Shown here one piece after another: positions 6,192-13,630 of a stretch of 29,914 nt of DNA. The position numbers were made by a program, and so were the translations under genes. Each line of letters opens with the position of its first letter. Positions within the stretch are counted from its first letter, which is position 1. Below the pieces are notes generated by a model. The model searched no databases. It had not been told where the DNA came from and was given only the letters and a program-made list of their open reading frames with translations. The DNA comes from an uncultured Eubacterium sp. (GTDB lineage: Bacteria > Bacillota_A > Clostridia > Lachnospirales > Lachnospiraceae): assembly GCA_947653505.1 (NCBI GenBank), contig CANTHI010000001.1, forward strand, positions 1-29,914. Reading direction: 5' to 3'.

Positions 6192-7409
6192 CTATGCTGC
6201 AGCCCTGTCAGCAGACAGCATGGAGCGTATGATGGTGCGCACGATGCCGCCGAAGTTCCGGATTTCCGTCCCGTGTACAGTGTAATCATTATATACTGTT
6301 ATGACAGCTTTCTGCACCATGTCGCGGCTGTACTGTATGCACATGGAGGCAAGATCCTTATAATCTTTTTCAGACAGGCCGAGCAGTGTGTATCCGCTTG
6401 CAGCAGCGATGTGGTAGCTGGCAAGGCGGGCGTCGGCCAGCGGATCGGCACCCTGGATATATTCTTTGCCTGCCATAAAAAGAGTCTGGTTGAGGTTTGC
6501 TATGTAGGATTTCATTTCAGCCTCTTCGTTCTGCATCATGGAGCTGCGCACGTTCTTCTGAGCAAATTCCTTGTTGATGTTAAAAGTTACGGACTTGTCA
6601 TTGCAGTCAAAGCTGAAAATAGAGCTGTTTTTCTGCAGGGCCTTGATGATGACGTTTCGCTTGCAGTAGTCTGGAAGAAAGCCCCGCAGTTTTTTATAGG
6701 TAGCCGTGGCGGATGCAAGTTCAGGATCTTCCGTACTTCGGCAGGAGCTGCTGTCAACTTCCAGTATCCCTTTTAGATTAAGCCTTAACGTGTTCACGCC
6801 TTGTAATCCGAGGATCTTACGCATCATGTCTGAAGACATCGTGATGTAGCCCCTGCCGCCTTCTGCAGCGGTCTTATGGTAATTCTTGTATTCAGGCAGT
6901 ATTATGTTAATGCAGCCGTCATAACGACCGGACTCGCATACACAGCAGTAGCCGTATTCGGAAAGGGTTTTATTGCAGGCACGGATGGTAGCTGCCGTGC
7001 ATCCTACCAGCTCAGCCAGCCCTTTTATGCTTATGTCTTCGACCAAGCCGTAAGCGTTCGGCTGAAGGAAGTGGTAAGCCAGCAGCAGCTTGATGGCGTT
7101 GGATTTTAAGGTCTCCTGGTATCCGAACTGGTTCTTTTCGTTGATGTACTTTTTCTTTTCAGTGTATGTTTCTGTGTAGACAGCCTGCGGGCATTCCCTG
7201 CACTTGGATTCCAGGATTTCTACGGCTTCCCCTGCGCCCAGGTCACGCATCTGGCATTTTGCGCTGCAGACCGGGCAGCCGGCACAGCCGGATTTTTCTT
7301 CGTCCAGTTTTCTTTCTGATACCTCAAATACATCTATGTAGTTTTCCTGCAGGCCGATTGATTTTGTGATTACGCCTTTCCCGATACGGGCAAAATTACT
7401 TAATTCCAT
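6192..7409 (-). CDS. Cys-rich winged-helix-type protein, candidate replication initiator
   Basis: This 405-residue product is not assigned to a named family. The start at 7407-7409 has AGAGG nine bases upstream; an in-frame ATG at 7440-7442 lacks a site. Residues 42-73 hold six cysteines as CxxCxxCxxxC, then 17 residues, then CxxC, able to bind zinc or an iron-sulfur cluster. Residues about 100-165 contain a helix-turn-helix-like segment (LAELVGCTAATIRACNKTL) followed by a wing-like YGYCCV...G region. The C-terminal half is helical. Four context features point to replication: an iteron/DnaA-box origin beyond its 3' end, ParA and its partner upstream on the same strand, an unusually long leader, and an antisense transcript unit over that leader. 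It may instead be a transcriptional regulator. Confidence 0.6.
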   Translation of the reverse strand: MELSNFARIGKGVITKSIGLQENYIDVFEVSERKLDEEKSGCAGCPVCSAKCQMRDLGAGEAVEILESKCRECPQAVYTETYTEKKKYINEKNQFGYQETLKSNAIKLLLAYHFLQPNAYGLVEDISIKGLAELVGCTAATIRACNKTLSEYGYCCVCESGRYDGCINIILPEYKNYHKTAAEGGRGYITMSSDMMRKILGLQGVNTLRLNLKGILEVDSSSCRSTEDPELASATATYKKLRGFLPDYCKRNVIIKALQKNSSIFSFDCNDKSVTFNINKEFAQKNVRSSMMQNEEAEMKSYIANLNQTLFMAGKEYIQGADPLADARLASYHIAAASGYTLLGLSEKDYKDLASMCIQYSRDMVQKAVITVYNDYTVHGTEIRNFGGIVRTIIRSMLSADRAAA

Positions 7410-7473
7410 GGCAATATACCTCTTTTCTAGGATTACTGCCATTTTTATATCTGTGGTTTGTGAAAAAGAAGAT

Positions 7474-7508
7474 AAAAAAGGCAGTGTATGATTTTTACCA
7501 TACGCTGC
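7474..7508 (-). terminator. Attenuator-like terminator in the leader of the initiator candidate
   Basis: On the minus strand, GCAGCGTATG pairs with CATACACTGC (one mismatch, 8-nt loop), then CC and six T follow. It lies inside the proposed leader (about 7728 to 7410), 65 bases before the start codon. That is where a conditional terminator controlled by a countertranscribed RNA would sit. It could otherwise be a plain terminator for the par operon. Confidence 0.7.
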
Positions 7509-7542
7509 TTATTTCTTTAAGAAATATGTATAAAACTCCCAC

Positions 7543-7571
7543 TTGCAAATCTATTATATCTTTGTTATAAT
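7543..7571 (+). promoter_or_regulatory. Strong sigma-70 type promoter for an antisense RNA
   Basis: TTGCAA (7543-7548), a 17-bp spacer and a perfect TATAAT (7566-7571). It faces right, against the leader of the initiator candidate, and no plus-strand gene follows. Confidence 0.7.
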
Positions 7572-7577
7572 AAACGC

Positions 7578-7720
7578 TGAAATAATTAGATTTGTTAGGG
7601 CGTGTTTATGACACTCTGAGCGATATGGTGCGTGCATATCATTCGGAACTTTCGGAACGGCAATTCCTGAAAGAGTCCTACATGATAAAAGCCTTTCCTT
7701 TCGTGGGATTGGCTTTTTTT
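7578..7720 (+). ncRNA. Candidate countertranscribed RNA controlling the initiator candidate
   Basis: Transcription from the TTGCAA/TATAAT promoter would start near 7578. It would end at a terminator formed by AAAAGCC (7687-7693) and GGCTTTTTTT (7711-7720), giving about 143 nt. No reading frame of useful length exists in it. Its centre folds into a strong hairpin: GGA-CTTTC-GGAA, loop CGGCAA, then TTCC-GAAAG-TCC with small bulges. It lies wholly within the leader expected from the minus-strand promoter at 7735-7763, so it would be fully complementary to that leader. This matches the ctRNA/attenuation design known for Inc18 plasmids such as pIP501, though no sequence similarity is claimed. Confidence 0.65.
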
Positions 7721-7734
7721 CTGTTTTTATATGT

Positions 7735-7763
7735 ATTGTATATACTTCATTGATTAATAACAA
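7735..7763 (-). promoter_or_regulatory. Promoter for the initiator candidate, long leader
   Basis: On the minus strand, TTGTTA (7763-7758), a 17-bp spacer and TACAAT (7740-7735). Transcription would start near 7728, giving a leader of roughly 320 nt. Confidence 0.55.
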
Positions 7764-7830
7764 TGTCCATTGTACAGGTTATATAAAGAAATTGCAATAC
7801 TTTTTTTTGTAAATTTAGAAAAATTAAAAA

Positions 7831-7851
7831 TAAGTAATACTTTTTATATAA
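7831..7851. repeat. AT-rich par-type repeat 3' of the ParA partner gene
   Basis: TAAGTAATACTTTTTATATAA matches the arms of the parA upstream inverted repeat and the repeats between parA and its partner. It is a candidate centromere or operator half-site. Confidence 0.6.
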
Positions 7852-7867
7852 CAATTAATACTCAATT

Positions 7868-8152
7868 TTATATATAATCATCTTCATCTAATAAAGATTT
7901 ATTTTCTCTTACATATTTGGTTATTATCATATTTATTGCAGAATTATTTGATAAACCTTGTATTCTATTTATTTTTGTAAATGCATTAAAAACTTGCATA
8001 TTAATTTTAGCAGAAATTTGTTTATCTTTTTGACCTTCTCTGGAAATGATTTTTTCAATTGGTTTTTTGACGTCGCTATCTTTTTTTTCTGCGGCTTGTT
8101 CAGCTTCCTGTGCTTCCATTTTCTGAACGGTATCTAATAATTTTCTTGGCAT
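7868..8152 (-). CDS. Small ParB-like partition partner (ribbon-helix-helix type)
   Basis: This 94-residue product follows parA on the same strand and starts after GAAAGGAAG at good spacing. The first half is charged and flexible (Q-E-A-E-Q-A-A-E-K-K). Residues about 45-85 (K-D-K-Q-I-S-A-K-I-N, then A-F-T-K-I-N-R-I-Q-G-L-S-N-N-S-A-I-N-M-I) have the strand-helix-helix pattern of ribbon-helix-helix DNA-binding proteins. Small proteins of this kind, encoded just after a ParA, bind centromere repeats and stimulate the ATPase (type Ib partition). The repeats on both sides of the gene fit that role. The function is inferred from position and fold pattern, not from a recognised family signature. Confidence 0.7.
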   Translation of the reverse strand: MPRKLLDTVQKMEAQEAEQAAEKKDSDVKKPIEKIISREGQKDKQISAKINMQVFNAFTKINRIQGLSNNSAINMIITKYVRENKSLLDEDDYI

Positions 8153-8179
8153 TTCAAAGCTTCCTTTCTGTAATAATTA

Positions 8180-8248
8180 TTAATACTTTTTATATAATAT
8201 GCATCATTAATTATGCATTATTAATACTTATAATATGTTAAGTATTAA
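8180..8248. repeat. Repeats between parA and its partner, candidate parS
   Basis: TTAATACTTTTTATATAA (8180-8197) is followed by ATGCAT pairs flanking CATTAATT, then an exact inverted repeat TTAATACTTA (8221-8230) / TAAGTATTAA (8239-8248) that overlaps the parA stop codon. The same core, AGTATTA or its complement, recurs at 7831-7851 and in the parA upstream region. Confidence 0.65.
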
Positions 8249-9018
8249 TCAATTTTAAATGCGATTTCCATATATGCTTTTGCAGCTTTTGCTTTTTGGT
8301 TTGCTAAAACAACAGGCTTTCCATCAGCTATCGCCCTGTTAACATCTGCCGAATCTCTTACGATTCCTAGTATGGTTGATTTGCTTTCCAAAAGAGTTAA
8401 AACATCTTTATTATCATTTAGTTTCATTTTATACATGGTAGCAATAATCCCATCTAATACGAGATCTGGATTCAGCGAGCGATCGCCATCACCACTCTGT
8501 ACATCTGCTATTGTATTCATTAAAGCTTTTAATCCTCTGTAGGCAAGGTATTCTGTTTTTACAGGAATAATCACCTCATCCGCAGCTACAAGAGCATTTA
8601 TAAGCAGGGTGCCAAGTTGAGGAGGGCAATCAATAAAAATGTAATCGAAATATGGCTTTAATGCTAAAACAGCCTTTCGTAATTGTACATCGCTATTACG
8701 TCCAACAACCAGTTTCGTTTCTGTAACCGCAAGATCAATATTGGAAGGTATAATAAAAAGGTTGTCCAAACCAGTGTTTTCTACATTGAATGCACATTCA
8801 GCCGGATTTGTTTTACCTGTGAATAATTTACATATATTATAATCTTCAAACTCTTCTGCATCCGGATTCATTCCGCAACTTATTGTTAGACTGGCTTGGG
8901 GGTCTAGGTCAATCATTAACACTTTCTTATTGATGATTGCTTTTGCTGCAGCTAAGTTATATGTTGTCGTTGTTTTTGCAACTCCGCCTTTTTGGTTTGC
9001 TATGGCGATGACTTTCAT
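8245..9018 (-). CDS. parA: ParA-family partition ATPase
   Basis: Walker-type ATPase that positions plasmid copies on the nucleoid so both daughters inherit one. The 257-residue product has the deviant Walker A box KGGVAKTTT at residues 10-18, the A' segment [10 protein letters not shown] near 34-43 and the Walker B-like region F-I-D-C-P-P-Q near 132-138. There is no N-terminal HTH extension, so it is the small type Ib/Soj form. AAGGAG precedes the start at good spacing. It is transcribed leftward together with the small partner gene 92 bases downstream. A long inverted repeat covers its promoter, pointing to autoregulation by the partition proteins. Confidence 0.95.
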   Translation of the reverse strand: MKVIAIANQKGGVAKTTTTYNLAAAKAIINKKVLMIDLDPQASLTISCGMNPDAEEFEDYNICKLFTGKTNPAECAFNVENTGLDNLFIIPSNIDLAVTETKLVVGRNSDVQLRKAVLALKPYFDYIFIDCPPQLGTLLINALVAADEVIIPVKTEYLAYRGLKALMNTIADVQSGDGDRSLNPDLVLDGIIATMYKMKLNDNKDVLTLLESKSTILGIVRDSADVNRAIADGKPVVLANQKAKAAKAYMEIAFKID

Positions 9019-9038
9019 AGACTATTCTCCTTTCATAT

Positions 9039-9113
9039 AAAAAGTAATACTTATTATATAATTAATAACTCTTGCTATTATTTATTATATAATAAGTATT
9101 ACTTTTTAGTCAA
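9039..9113 (-). promoter_or_regulatory. parA promoter inside a perfect 24-bp inverted repeat
   Basis: The left arm (9039-9062, beginning AAAAAGTAATACTT) and right arm (9084-9107, ending AAGTATTACTTTTT) are exact inverted repeats around 21 bp. On the minus strand TTGACT (9113-9108) and TATAAT (9089-9084) form a promoter with an 18-bp spacer lying across the right arm. Bound protein would block it, so this is probably both operator and partition site. Confidence 0.75.
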
Positions 9114-9145
9114 CATGAAAATCTGAAATAAAATTGTTTGTAAAT

Positions 9146-9170
9146 TTTTCTGCCTGCAGAAAAACGGGTG
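9146..9170 (+). promoter_or_regulatory. Hairpin-GGGTG leader element, copy 1
   Basis: TTTTCTGC and GCAGAAAA pair around two bases, followed at once by CGGGTG. It lies 37 bases before the DUF488 gene. It is one of six like elements in the window. Confidence 0.6.
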
Positions 9171-9207
9171 TTTGTATGAAAATTAAAAGCACAGGGGAGG
9201 TATTGCA

Positions 9208-9633
9208 ATGATTACAGTTACAAACATTCGTAATATAAATTATGCAGCCTATGATCAGGTATGGGCTATTGTAAGATCACTCAAAAATCCAAGAAGTATG
9301 AAGCATGTTTCAGAACTGTCGCCGTCTTGGAACCTTTTTAAAAGATATTTGGGCTTGCGTAATGTCGGCAGATGGAATGCGGAGTCATTCCAGAATATTT
9401 ACGTGCCTGTATTTTTACAGGAAATGCAGAATACAGCAGCACGAAATAAGATCGCAGAGCTTATTGATCTGGACAGACAGGGTAAGCGGATATGTCTGGC
9501 ATGTTTTTGCCAGGACGAAATACTGTGCCACAGGAGCATTGTTGCTGGTATCTTGCAGTATGCAGGTGTTACAATACATGGCGTAAAGGATGATTACTTG
9601 CAGTATGGTAAAATATGGTGCAGTATTGCATGA
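9208..9633 (+). CDS. DUF488 family protein
   Basis: This 141-residue protein has the family's C-terminal signature: a small hydrophobic strand with cysteines (I-C-L-A-C-F-C) followed by L-C-H-R-S-I-V-A. That matches the CxC...CHR(H/S) pattern of DUF488, whose molecular role is not established. GGGGAGG lies 7 bases before the ATG. Length is near the family norm (about 120-160). It is preceded by the hairpin-GGGTG leader and is divergent from parA, with its own transcription expected. Confidence 0.85.
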   Translation: MITVTNIRNINYAAYDQVWAIVRSLKNPRSMKHVSELSPSWNLFKRYLGLRNVGRWNAESFQNIYVPVFLQEMQNTAARNKIAELIDLDRQGKRICLACFCQDEILCHRSIVAGILQYAGVTIHGVKDDYLQYGKIWCSIA

Positions 9634-9715
9634 TTGTGTCTTGCAATGACATCAAAGCTATACATTTTAAAGAAATTCAGATATAATGTGTAACAACAAA
9701 CGGAAACATATTACT

Positions 9716-9739
9716 CTGGAGAGGCTTTTACCTCTCCAG
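9716..9739 (+). other. Perfect 9-bp hairpin before the first Rpn gene
   Basis: CTGGAGAGG and CCTCTCCAG pair around CTTTTA. No T run follows, so it is not a standard terminator. It is 27 bases before the Rpn start and could protect or regulate the mRNA 5' end. Confidence 0.55.
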
Positions 9740-9766
9740 TTACAATAAAGAAAGTGAGATTATCTA

Positions 9767-10630
9767 ATGCAAGAATTTTTAATGAAACCGAAAATAGATT
9801 TCGCATTTAAGGAGATTATGGCAGATGAAAAAGCGCGTACTGGCTTTTTGGCTGCTGTTCTGAAAATTAAGCCAGAAAATATAAAATCAACACAGATCCT
9901 CAATACAAACTTGCGTAGGGAGCATGAGAACGATAAGCAGGGTATTCTTGACGTTAGGCTGCTTCTGAATAATGATTCAGAGATAGACATAGAAATACAT
10001 CTGTCTCAGTTGAAAGTATGGGCAGAACGGTCACTGTTTTATCTGTCAAAAATGTACACCGAACAGATCTCGCCTGGCCAGGGCTATCATGTATTTAAAA
10101 AATGCATCAATATAAGCATTTTGGATTTTGAGCTTTTTCCGGATGAAACAGAGTTTTACTCTTGCTTTCATATCCGGGAAGATACACGTGGATTTGTCTA
10201 TACAGATAAAATGGAGTTCCATCTTATAGAACTGCCAAAACTACCGAAAGAACTTAGAGAGGATAGTAGCGACATAGAGCTTTGGGCGAAGTTCATCAAT
10301 GCAGAGCGGAAGGAGGAATTTGATATGCTGGCACAGAAAAACCAATATATTGAAAGCGCATACGAACGCTTACAGGTAATCAGTCAGGACAGAGAAAAAC
10401 GGCTGGAGTATGAAGCACGTGAGAAAGCTATACTAGATCACAATCAGATGATGCTTGAAGCAGTGGAGCGCGGAGAAGAACGTGGAGAAAGACGCGGAGA
10501 AAAGCAGATGAAAGAACGGATTAATAAGTTAAATATATTTCTGATAAAGGAACAGAGGTTTGACGATCTGGAGCGTGCTGCCAGAGATGATGATTTCCAG
10601 CAGCAGCTAATGTCAGAGTATAAAATATAG
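9767..10630 (+). CDS. Rpn-family PD-(D/E)XK nuclease/transposase-like protein
   Basis: This 287-residue protein has the order typical of Rpn (recombination-promoting nuclease) proteins: N-terminal KPKIDFAFKEIM, then G-I-L-D-V-R with the metal-binding Asp at 62, then D-I-E-I-H with Glu76 and an H at the place usually Gln or Lys. A mid region with W-A-E-R-S-L-F-Y-L-S-K-M-Y and a charged C-terminal tail containing a G-E-E-R-G-E-R-R-G-E-K run follow. Rpn proteins cut DNA and stimulate recombination; several form phage-defence or mobile gene families. The start has GAAAGTGAG upstream. Two strong terminators follow. H78 at the catalytic Gln/Lys position is a mild oddity. Confidence 0.85.
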   Translation: MQEFLMKPKIDFAFKEIMADEKARTGFLAAVLKIKPENIKSTQILNTNLRREHENDKQGILDVRLLLNNDSEIDIEIHLSQLKVWAERSLFYLSKMYTEQISPGQGYHVFKKCINISILDFELFPDETEFYSCFHIREDTRGFVYTDKMEFHLIELPKLPKELREDSSDIELWAKFINAERKEEFDMLAQKNQYIESAYERLQVISQDREKRLEYEAREKAILDHNQMMLEAVERGEERGERRGEKQMKERINKLNIFLIKEQRFDDLERAARDDDFQQQLMSEYKI

Positions 10631-10698
10631 AATATCCATCAAAAGCGTTCAGATAGAAAAATAGAAAGGCTAAAGAAAAAGACAGCGGAAATGAATTT

Positions 10699-10741
10699 GC
10701 GGTTAAGTAATGGTTTTATACTATTACTTAACCGCTTTTTA
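10699..10741 (+). terminator. Rho-independent terminator after the first Rpn gene
   Basis: A perfect 13-bp stem, GCGGTTAAGTAAT / ATTACTTAACCGC, with an 11-nt loop, then TTTTTA. Confidence 0.9.
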
Positions 10742-10787
10742 TAGGCAGTTTTTTCTGTAACCGTTAATCAATATCGTGAATAAAAAG

Positions 10788-10837
10788 CAGCAGTTGAACT
10801 ATAGTCTATAGATTATGGTTCAGCTGTTGTTTTTTTA
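10788..10837 (+). terminator. Second terminator before the PP-loop gene pair
   Basis: CAGCAGTTGAAC pairs with GTTCAGCTGTTG (10 of 12, the rest G-U type) around about 21 nt, then seven T. With the upstream terminator it insulates the following genes. The 10742-10890 stretch holds no gene. Confidence 0.75.
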
Positions 10838-10890
10838 TCCAGTTAATACAAGCCATATGTTTCTATGTGCTGGACGCTGTATAAAAATAA

Positions 10891-10913
10891 CAGCCTGCGG
10901 CTGGCGGGTGCAT
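10891..10913 (+). promoter_or_regulatory. Hairpin-GGGTG leader element, copy 2
   Basis: CAGCC-TGC-GGCTG, then GCGGGTGCAT. It lies 23 bases before the next gene's start. Confidence 0.65.
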
Positions 10914-10935
10914 CTGAAAAAAGGAGTGTTGCTAT

Positions 10936-11553
10936 TTGAAAAGGAGTACACTTGTGCATGTAACCGCCGGGGAAAACGGTATCAGTCTGCGGACAGTGAG
11001 CCGGCTGCACAAATCCCCGCATGGGTTTTACATTATGCGTCAAAAGCTGGCAGATCTGGAGAATACGCCGGAAATCATTGCGCATGACATCAATTCATTT
11101 GCTGTGCTGCGCCGGGATGATCATGCCGGAACTGTAGAGATTGATTTTACATGGTTAAACAGTAACGGGTGTAACGTCATTGGCCGTCTGGAAACTATTG
11201 TCCTCTCCTATGATAAGCTGGCTGCATTTTTGCATGATAGCGCCGCCGGTGGTTCTGCTGAATGGAAAGCCCTGTCCCCGGATAATTCCGGGAAACGTCC
11301 GCAGATCGTGTTCAAAAGCCGGAAGAACCTTCACGCTGCATTGGAAAACCGTGTAGTCCGCCACAAACTGGTACGCTATTTAAGGGATGGATTCTGCTGG
11401 CCGTGTTCTGAAAAAATAGAATTATTTGACGATTTTCTGCCGTACAGCTTTTTCTTTAACGAAATCAGGAATGGGGAAACATTTCTTTCTGGTGGACTGA
11501 TCCTACACAGACAAGAGAATTTAAAAGAAGCCTATTACTCTATCCATACTTAA
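10936..11553 (+). CDS. Unknown protein paired with the PP-loop gene
   Basis: The 205-residue product is not recognised. The start is TTG at 10936-10938, ten bases after AAGGAG; no ATG fits. The sequence is soluble, without membrane or signal segments. It has mixed alpha/beta character with H-G-F-Y-I-M near 30 and F-K-S-R-K-N-L near 128. A W-P-C-S motif lies near 155. It ends 13 bases before the PAPS-reductase-like gene, so the two are probably one operon and may act together. Confidence 0.8.
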   Translation: MKRSTLVHVTAGENGISLRTVSRLHKSPHGFYIMRQKLADLENTPEIIAHDINSFAVLRRDDHAGTVEIDFTWLNSNGCNVIGRLETIVLSYDKLAAFLHDSAAGGSAEWKALSPDNSGKRPQIVFKSRKNLHAALENRVVRHKLVRYLRDGFCWPCSEKIELFDDFLPYSFFFNEIRNGETFLSGGLILHRQENLKEAYYSIHT

Positions 11554-11566
11554 TTGAGGGTGGGCA

Positions 11567-12475
11567 ATGGACTTGGAGCAGAAAGCGGTTGAAAGGATCA
11601 GGGCAGCGTCCGAAATGAGCCTGCATTATTACGGCAAACCTCTTGTATGTACATACTCCGGCGGAAAGGATTCTGACGTGACGCTGGAATTATTCCGGCG
11701 TTCCGGCATCCCGTTTGAAGTGCATAACAGCCATACCTCTGCAGATGCGCCGCAGACAGTATACCACATCCGGGAAGTGTTTCGGGATCTGGAGCTGCAG
11801 GGAATCAAATGCAGCATTGATTACCACAGGCAGAAGGACGGCAGCAACCTCACGATGTGGAAACTGATTGAAATGAAACTGATCCCGCCCATGCGTATAA
11901 AGCGCTACTGCTGTTCGGTTCTGAAGGAAACTGCTGGCAGGGGCAGAATGATCGCGACAGGCGTCCGCTGGGCGGAAAGCAGCGGACGGAAAGAAAGGGG
12001 GACATTTGAGAACATTGCGCGGGACAAGTCAAAAAAGATAAAAGTGGAGGATGAAAAGATGCTCCTGACGGACAACGGAAACGCAAGGCGGCTGTTTGAG
12101 CAGTGCCAGTTAAAAGCAAGGACAGTGGTAAATCCCGTCATTGACTGGCCCGACCGTGACATATGGGATTTTTACTGGCATGAGTGCAGGCTGCACAATC
12201 CGCTGTATCAGATGGGTTATTTTCGCGTCGGATGCATTGGCTGCCCGATGGCTGGAAAGTCACGCTGGAAGGAATTTGCGGATTTCCCGACGTATAAGCG
12301 GGCATACATACGGGCATTTGATAAAATGCTGCAGTTGCGGTCAGAAAAAGGGCTGTGTAACAAGTGGAAGAGCGGAGAGGGAGTTTTCCTCTGGTGGATG
12401 GAGGATGAAAATATACCGGGGCAGATATCAATAGAAGACTATTTAACAGAAAATAGAAAGGCGGGTGCATTTTAA
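11567..12475 (+). CDS. PAPS-reductase-like PP-loop protein with 4Cys iron-sulfur signature
   Basis: This 302-residue member of the adenine-nucleotide alpha-hydrolase superfamily has the PP-loop SGGKDS at residues 31-36. The pairs C115-C116 and C223-x-x-C226 match the CC...CxxC iron-sulfur ligands of assimilatory APS reductases and DndC-like proteins. The C-terminal catalytic Cys motif of true sulfonucleotide reductases (ECG-H) is absent, so sulfate reduction is unlikely. Homologs in phages and mobile elements are often called phosphoadenosine phosphosulfate reductase, and some act in DNA modification. GAGGGTGG precedes the ATG. The TAA is two bases before the next gene's ATG, so translation is likely coupled. 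The exact substrate is unknown. Confidence 0.85.
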   Translation: MDLEQKAVERIRAASEMSLHYYGKPLVCTYSGGKDSDVTLELFRRSGIPFEVHNSHTSADAPQTVYHIREVFRDLELQGIKCSIDYHRQKDGSNLTMWKLIEMKLIPPMRIKRYCCSVLKETAGRGRMIATGVRWAESSGRKERGTFENIARDKSKKIKVEDEKMLLTDNGNARRLFEQCQLKARTVVNPVIDWPDRDIWDFYWHECRLHNPLYQMGYFRVGCIGCPMAGKSRWKEFADFPTYKRAYIRAFDKMLQLRSEKGLCNKWKSGEGVFLWWMEDENIPGQISIEDYLTENRKAGAF

Positions 12476-12476
12476 C

Positions 12477-12887
12477 ATGGATAAAAGCACAGTTGAGAAA
12501 TACCAGAAAGAAGACCGTCCGGTATGGATTATGGGCATTTGGACTGCACTTCCCATAGAAGCTAAGATTGTCAGGATATGTGAGGATGATCGGACAGGAA
12601 TTTATGCTAAAATAGATTACATACCAGATAAAGAATACGGTAATCATGCTTTCCGCGATGTTCTCTTAGATGACATATATCCGTCAAAAGAGGATATATT
12701 CAAATCAATGTATGACGAAATGCGGAGAATGAAAGCAGAAATCAGGGCATCCATACAGACAAAAGATGACTGTATCCGGTTTTTGTTTTATCATCCAGTT
12801 TCTTGTACAGGAATACAAACAGATGGAATAGAAAGACGTGTGATCAGGGAAATCGCAAAAGAGCGCTGGAACCTTGATCTGGAATAA
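12477..12887 (+). CDS. Small unknown protein in the PP-loop operon
   Basis: The 136-residue product starts at the ATG two bases after the PP-loop stop, preceded by AAAGGCGGG. It is rich in charged residues, with R-P-V-W-I-M-G-I-W near the N-terminus and a D-E-M-R-R-M-K-A-E-I helix near 80. No domain is recognised. It is probably the third gene of the operon starting at 10936. Confidence 0.75.
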   Translation: MDKSTVEKYQKEDRPVWIMGIWTALPIEAKIVRICEDDRTGIYAKIDYIPDKEYGNHAFRDVLLDDIYPSKEDIFKSMYDEMRRMKAEIRASIQTKDDCIRFLFYHPVSCTGIQTDGIERRVIREIAKERWNLDLE

Positions 12888-12976
12888 GTATCGTGCATAT
12901 TGTCCTGGCAGGTAGCATAAAGCCACTTGTCAGGGCATTGTAAGTTATCATGTATTTAAGAAAGGACAACGAAGAA

Positions 12977-13303
12977 ATGAAACTGAAGATCGAAACAGAT
13001 GATAAAGATGATATCAGCCTTGATAAGATCATACATATGGTGATTGACAGCTCCGAGGCCGATAAGGATTCGCCCATTTTTCAATTTATAACGGCACATG
13101 ACCGGGAAATCATGGATGAAATCAGGAAGTATTCCAAATCCATGAAAGATTCCGGAATTAGTAATGCCACAGATCAGGAAGCAGAAGACATGGTAGAAGG
13201 GCTGTCTGCATCCCTGTTTGATACGATACTAATAACTAATTACGATTACCTTAAATATGGCATGAAGATGGGCGCAAAACTTTTAATGGAATTAACTGCA
13301 TAA
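12977..13303 (+). CDS. Unknown acidic protein, paralog of the 24289 gene
   Basis: This 108-residue protein aligns along its length with the protein at 24289-24627. Both start M-x-x-(K/T)-(I/F)-E-T-D and have (S-L-D-K/D-I) near 20. Both end N-(Y/F)-D-Y-L-(K/R)-x-G-M-K-(M/L)-G-x-(K/R)-L-L-x-E-L. The ATG at 12977 is chosen because it lines up with the paralog and follows AAAGGA; an ATG nine codons earlier has a worse site. The protein is helical, without membrane segments. The function is unknown. A small hairpin (CCTGGCA/TGTCAGG, about 12903-12935) lies upstream. Confidence 0.8.
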   Translation: MKLKIETDDKDDISLDKIIHMVIDSSEADKDSPIFQFITAHDREIMDEIRKYSKSMKDSGISNATDQEAEDMVEGLSASLFDTILITNYDYLKYGMKMGAKLLMELTA

Positions 13304-13391
13304 AATATGCAGTTAAGAATCGGCTTAAATGAAAAACTGCTTGCATTGTAATTGCTGTATTAATTTATATGCAGAACGGGGTGAAAAGTAA

Positions 13392-13610
13392 TTGAAGTAC
13401 TTAATTTTAACGTCTAATGATGATGAAGTCTGTTATAATCTTGATAAAATATCCAATATCATCTTTGGTCTTGCTCAAAATCTGCTTAGTGAACCAGACA
13501 TGCGTGAAAATGGATATAAGCCATTAGAAACAGTTATGGTAATATATTTTACAGACGGCAGCAGTTCGGCATACAGTACTGTAGACTGTAAAATAAGTTT
13601 TGACCGATAA
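13392..13610 (+). CDS. Small unknown protein upstream of the Fic module
   Basis: The 72-residue product starts at TTG 13392 after GGGGTGAAAAG. The sequence (KYLILTSNDDEVCYNLDKI) looks like a genuine small alpha/beta protein. It has V-M-V-I-Y-F-T-D-G-S-S near 48-58. No family is recognised. It ends 20 bases before the Fic antitoxin start and may be co-transcribed with the module. Confidence 0.65.
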   Translation: MKYLILTSNDDEVCYNLDKISNIIFGLAQNLLSEPDMRENGYKPLETVMVIYFTDGSSSAYSTVDCKISFDR

Positions 13611-13630
13611 ACAAAGGAGAAAAATGTACC

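Noticed and set aside
6189..7109. Plus-strand open frames inside the Cys-rich gene
   Set aside because: Antisense shadows of a long gene with a good start signal on the minus strand.
7554..7763. Minus-strand 69-codon frame in the initiator leader
   Set aside because: Starts inside the proposed -35 box, has no ribosome binding site, and overlaps the antisense RNA unit.
9716..9739. Terminator for the DUF488 gene
   Set aside because: The stem is perfect but no T run follows, so it is listed only as a hairpin.
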